A model generated the notes under the pieces. That model ran no database searches. It was not told where the DNA came from and was given only the letters and a program-made list of their open reading frames with translations. Shown piece by piece: positions 63,280 to 64,000 of a stretch of DNA of 64,000 nucleotides. Where the stretch lies: NCBI GenBank assembly GCA_009928435.1, contig JAABNQ010000001.1:139053-203052 (forward strand), read 5' to 3'. A program made the translations under genes and the position numbers. Numbering within the stretch: the stretch's first letter is position 1; each line of letters begins with the position of its first letter. This DNA is from Bacillus sp. HF117_J1_D (lineage in GTDB: Bacteria; Bacillota; Bacilli; Bacillales; Bacillaceae_C).

Positions 63280-64000
63280 TATGAAACACTCCACTTCGCG
63301 CGAATTTTTTCAGCCTCTTCTATCATTGTTTGCATGAGTTCTCTGACACTGACAACCTCATGTATCAAACCTACTGCCTGTCCTGCCCAACCAAATCCTT
63401 GCTCCGGTTTGCCCTCATAAATATATTTTTTATTGGCTGTTCCGTTTATGTACTGTTTCAATTCTTCGTAGCTTGCCCCCGCTTCCTCAAGATGAATAAT
63501 CTTTTTTGACAATGGAGTTGCGATTACCCTACCTGGTGCTTTCAGCGTTCTTTTAATGATCTCTGTGTCTGTTTCAGTCCCATTAATAATAGCCTGCTGG
63601 TATTGCTTGGAAGCATGAACGCATTCTTTTGTGGCAATAAACCTCGTACCCATTTCAATTCCTTCTGCGCCAAGGCTCATAGCCGCCATAATTCCTCTTC
63701 CGTCTGCAATACCGCCGGAAGCGATAACTGGAATTCTGACCGCATCTGCAACTGTGGGAATAAGGACAAATGTACCGGTGTCATTTCTGCCGATATGTCC
63801 CCCTCCCTCCTGTCCAACAACCATTACAGCATCTGCGCCCAGTTCCTCTGCCTTTATAGCCTGGCGTTTCGCTGCAACAAGTACCAGCTTTTTTATATTT
63901 ACATCTTCCAGCTCTTGAAAAAATTTAGTAGGGTTTCCACCCGTAACAGAGACCACTCCGACCTCTTCTTTAATCGCTACCTCCAGCATATGTTCAAAAG
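63279..64000 (-). CDS. Nitronate monooxygenase (NPD/FabK family), C-terminal part
   Basis: 240 residues to the window end. The frame continues past base 64000 (FEHMLEVAIKEEVGVVSVTG), so the ATG at 63989 is internal. FMN-binding blocks: ADAVMVVGQEGGGHIGRN (with the catalytic histidine), PVIASGGIADGRGIMAAMSL GAEGIEMGTRFIATKEC. The family oxidises alkyl nitronates with FMN; FabK enoyl reductases share these blocks and cannot be excluded without the N-terminus. About 75 residues are missing. Confidence 0.85.
   Translation of the reverse strand, partial: FEHMLEVAIKEEVGVVSVTGGNPTKFFQELEDVNIKKLVLVAAKRQAIKAEELGADAVMVVGQEGGGHIGRNDTGTFVLIPTVADAVRIPVIASGGIADGRGIMAAMSLGAEGIEMGTRFIATKECVHASKQYQQAIINGTETDTEIIKRTLKAPGRVIATPLSKKIIHLEEAGASYEELKQYINGTANKKYIYEGKPEQGFGWAGQAVGLIHEVVSVRELMQTMIEEAEKIRAKWSVS

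Overview
The window is a chromosomal segment of an endospore-forming Bacillaceae bacterium (Firmicutes). Gene order is close to that of Bacillus subtilis across divIVA-ylm-sigG/sigE/spoIIGA-ftsZ/ftsA-dcw-mraZ-bshC-ylb-cta-pyc-ftsW-yla-ykt. Sporulation genes (sigE, sigG, spoIIGA, spoVD, spoVE, ylbJ, rsfA, ylaJ) run throughout. The MurE meso-DAP signature (DNPR), a bacillithiol gene (bshC) and strong AGGAGG-type ribosome binding sites with many TTG and GTG starts agree with this. I cannot fix the genus. I see no insertion sequence, phage, CRISPR array, tRNA or rRNA; this is core genome.

Layout. (1) 1-3025, minus: divIVA (cut by the window edge), ylmH, yggT, sepF, ylmE, ylmC: division site and Z-ring accessory genes. 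(2) 3177-5777, minus: sigG, sigE, spoIIGA, the spoIIG module, with a Spo0A-type long-spacer promoter upstream and a leader before sigG that could hide its ribosome binding site. (3) 6054-23798, minus: the division and cell wall (dcw) cluster in transcription order mraZ, rsmH, ftsL, pbpB, spoVD, murE, a murF-N-domain-like gene, mraY, murD, spoVE, murG, murB, divIB, ftsA, ftsZ. MurE, MraY, MurD, MurG and MurB make lipid II and its precursors; FtsL, DivIB, PBP2B, FtsA and FtsZ form the divisome; SpoVD and SpoVE are the SEDS/PBP pair for spore cortex.

(4) 23942-30961: bshC, a DUF3397 membrane protein, panE, a small biotin/lipoyl carrier, ylbP, a DUF4064 membrane protein, rsfA, an enoyl-CoA hydratase, rpmF and yceD. 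(5) 31179-41735: the ylb region (ylzH-like, tmcAL, patatin ylbK, ylbJ, coaD, rsmD, a stalk-domain membrane protein, ylbG, ylbF, a lipoprotein, ylbE, ylbD, ylbC, ylbB, ylbA), with several small candidate genes. (6) 41869-50367: a caa3-type cytochrome c oxidase locus with structural genes ctaC-ctaD-ctaE-ctaF, assembly genes ctaG and ctaM, the heme O/heme A genes ctaB and ctaA (divergent), and two intergenic stretches that look like structured or repeated elements. (7) 50411-55588: pyc, ftsW, ylaN. (8) 55810-64000: ylaL, phoH, ylaJ, ylaI, ylaH, typA, ylaF, a suhB-like phosphatase, a 64-residue helical protein, yktA (UPF0223) and the C-terminal part of a nitronate monooxygenase cut by the window end.

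I found no wholly new multi-gene system. The points most worth a second look are a stand-alone Mur-ligase N-terminal domain protein between murE and mraY, a predicted sequestering structure at sigG, helix-phased MraZ-type repeats before mraZ, a perfect 44-bp palindrome after sigG, a probable CTG start for ylbC, two unannotated-looking small ORFs (35869-35988 and 43601-43753), and losses relative to B. subtilis (ylmD, the ylxW-ylxX-sbp block, bpr, ylbL, yktB).
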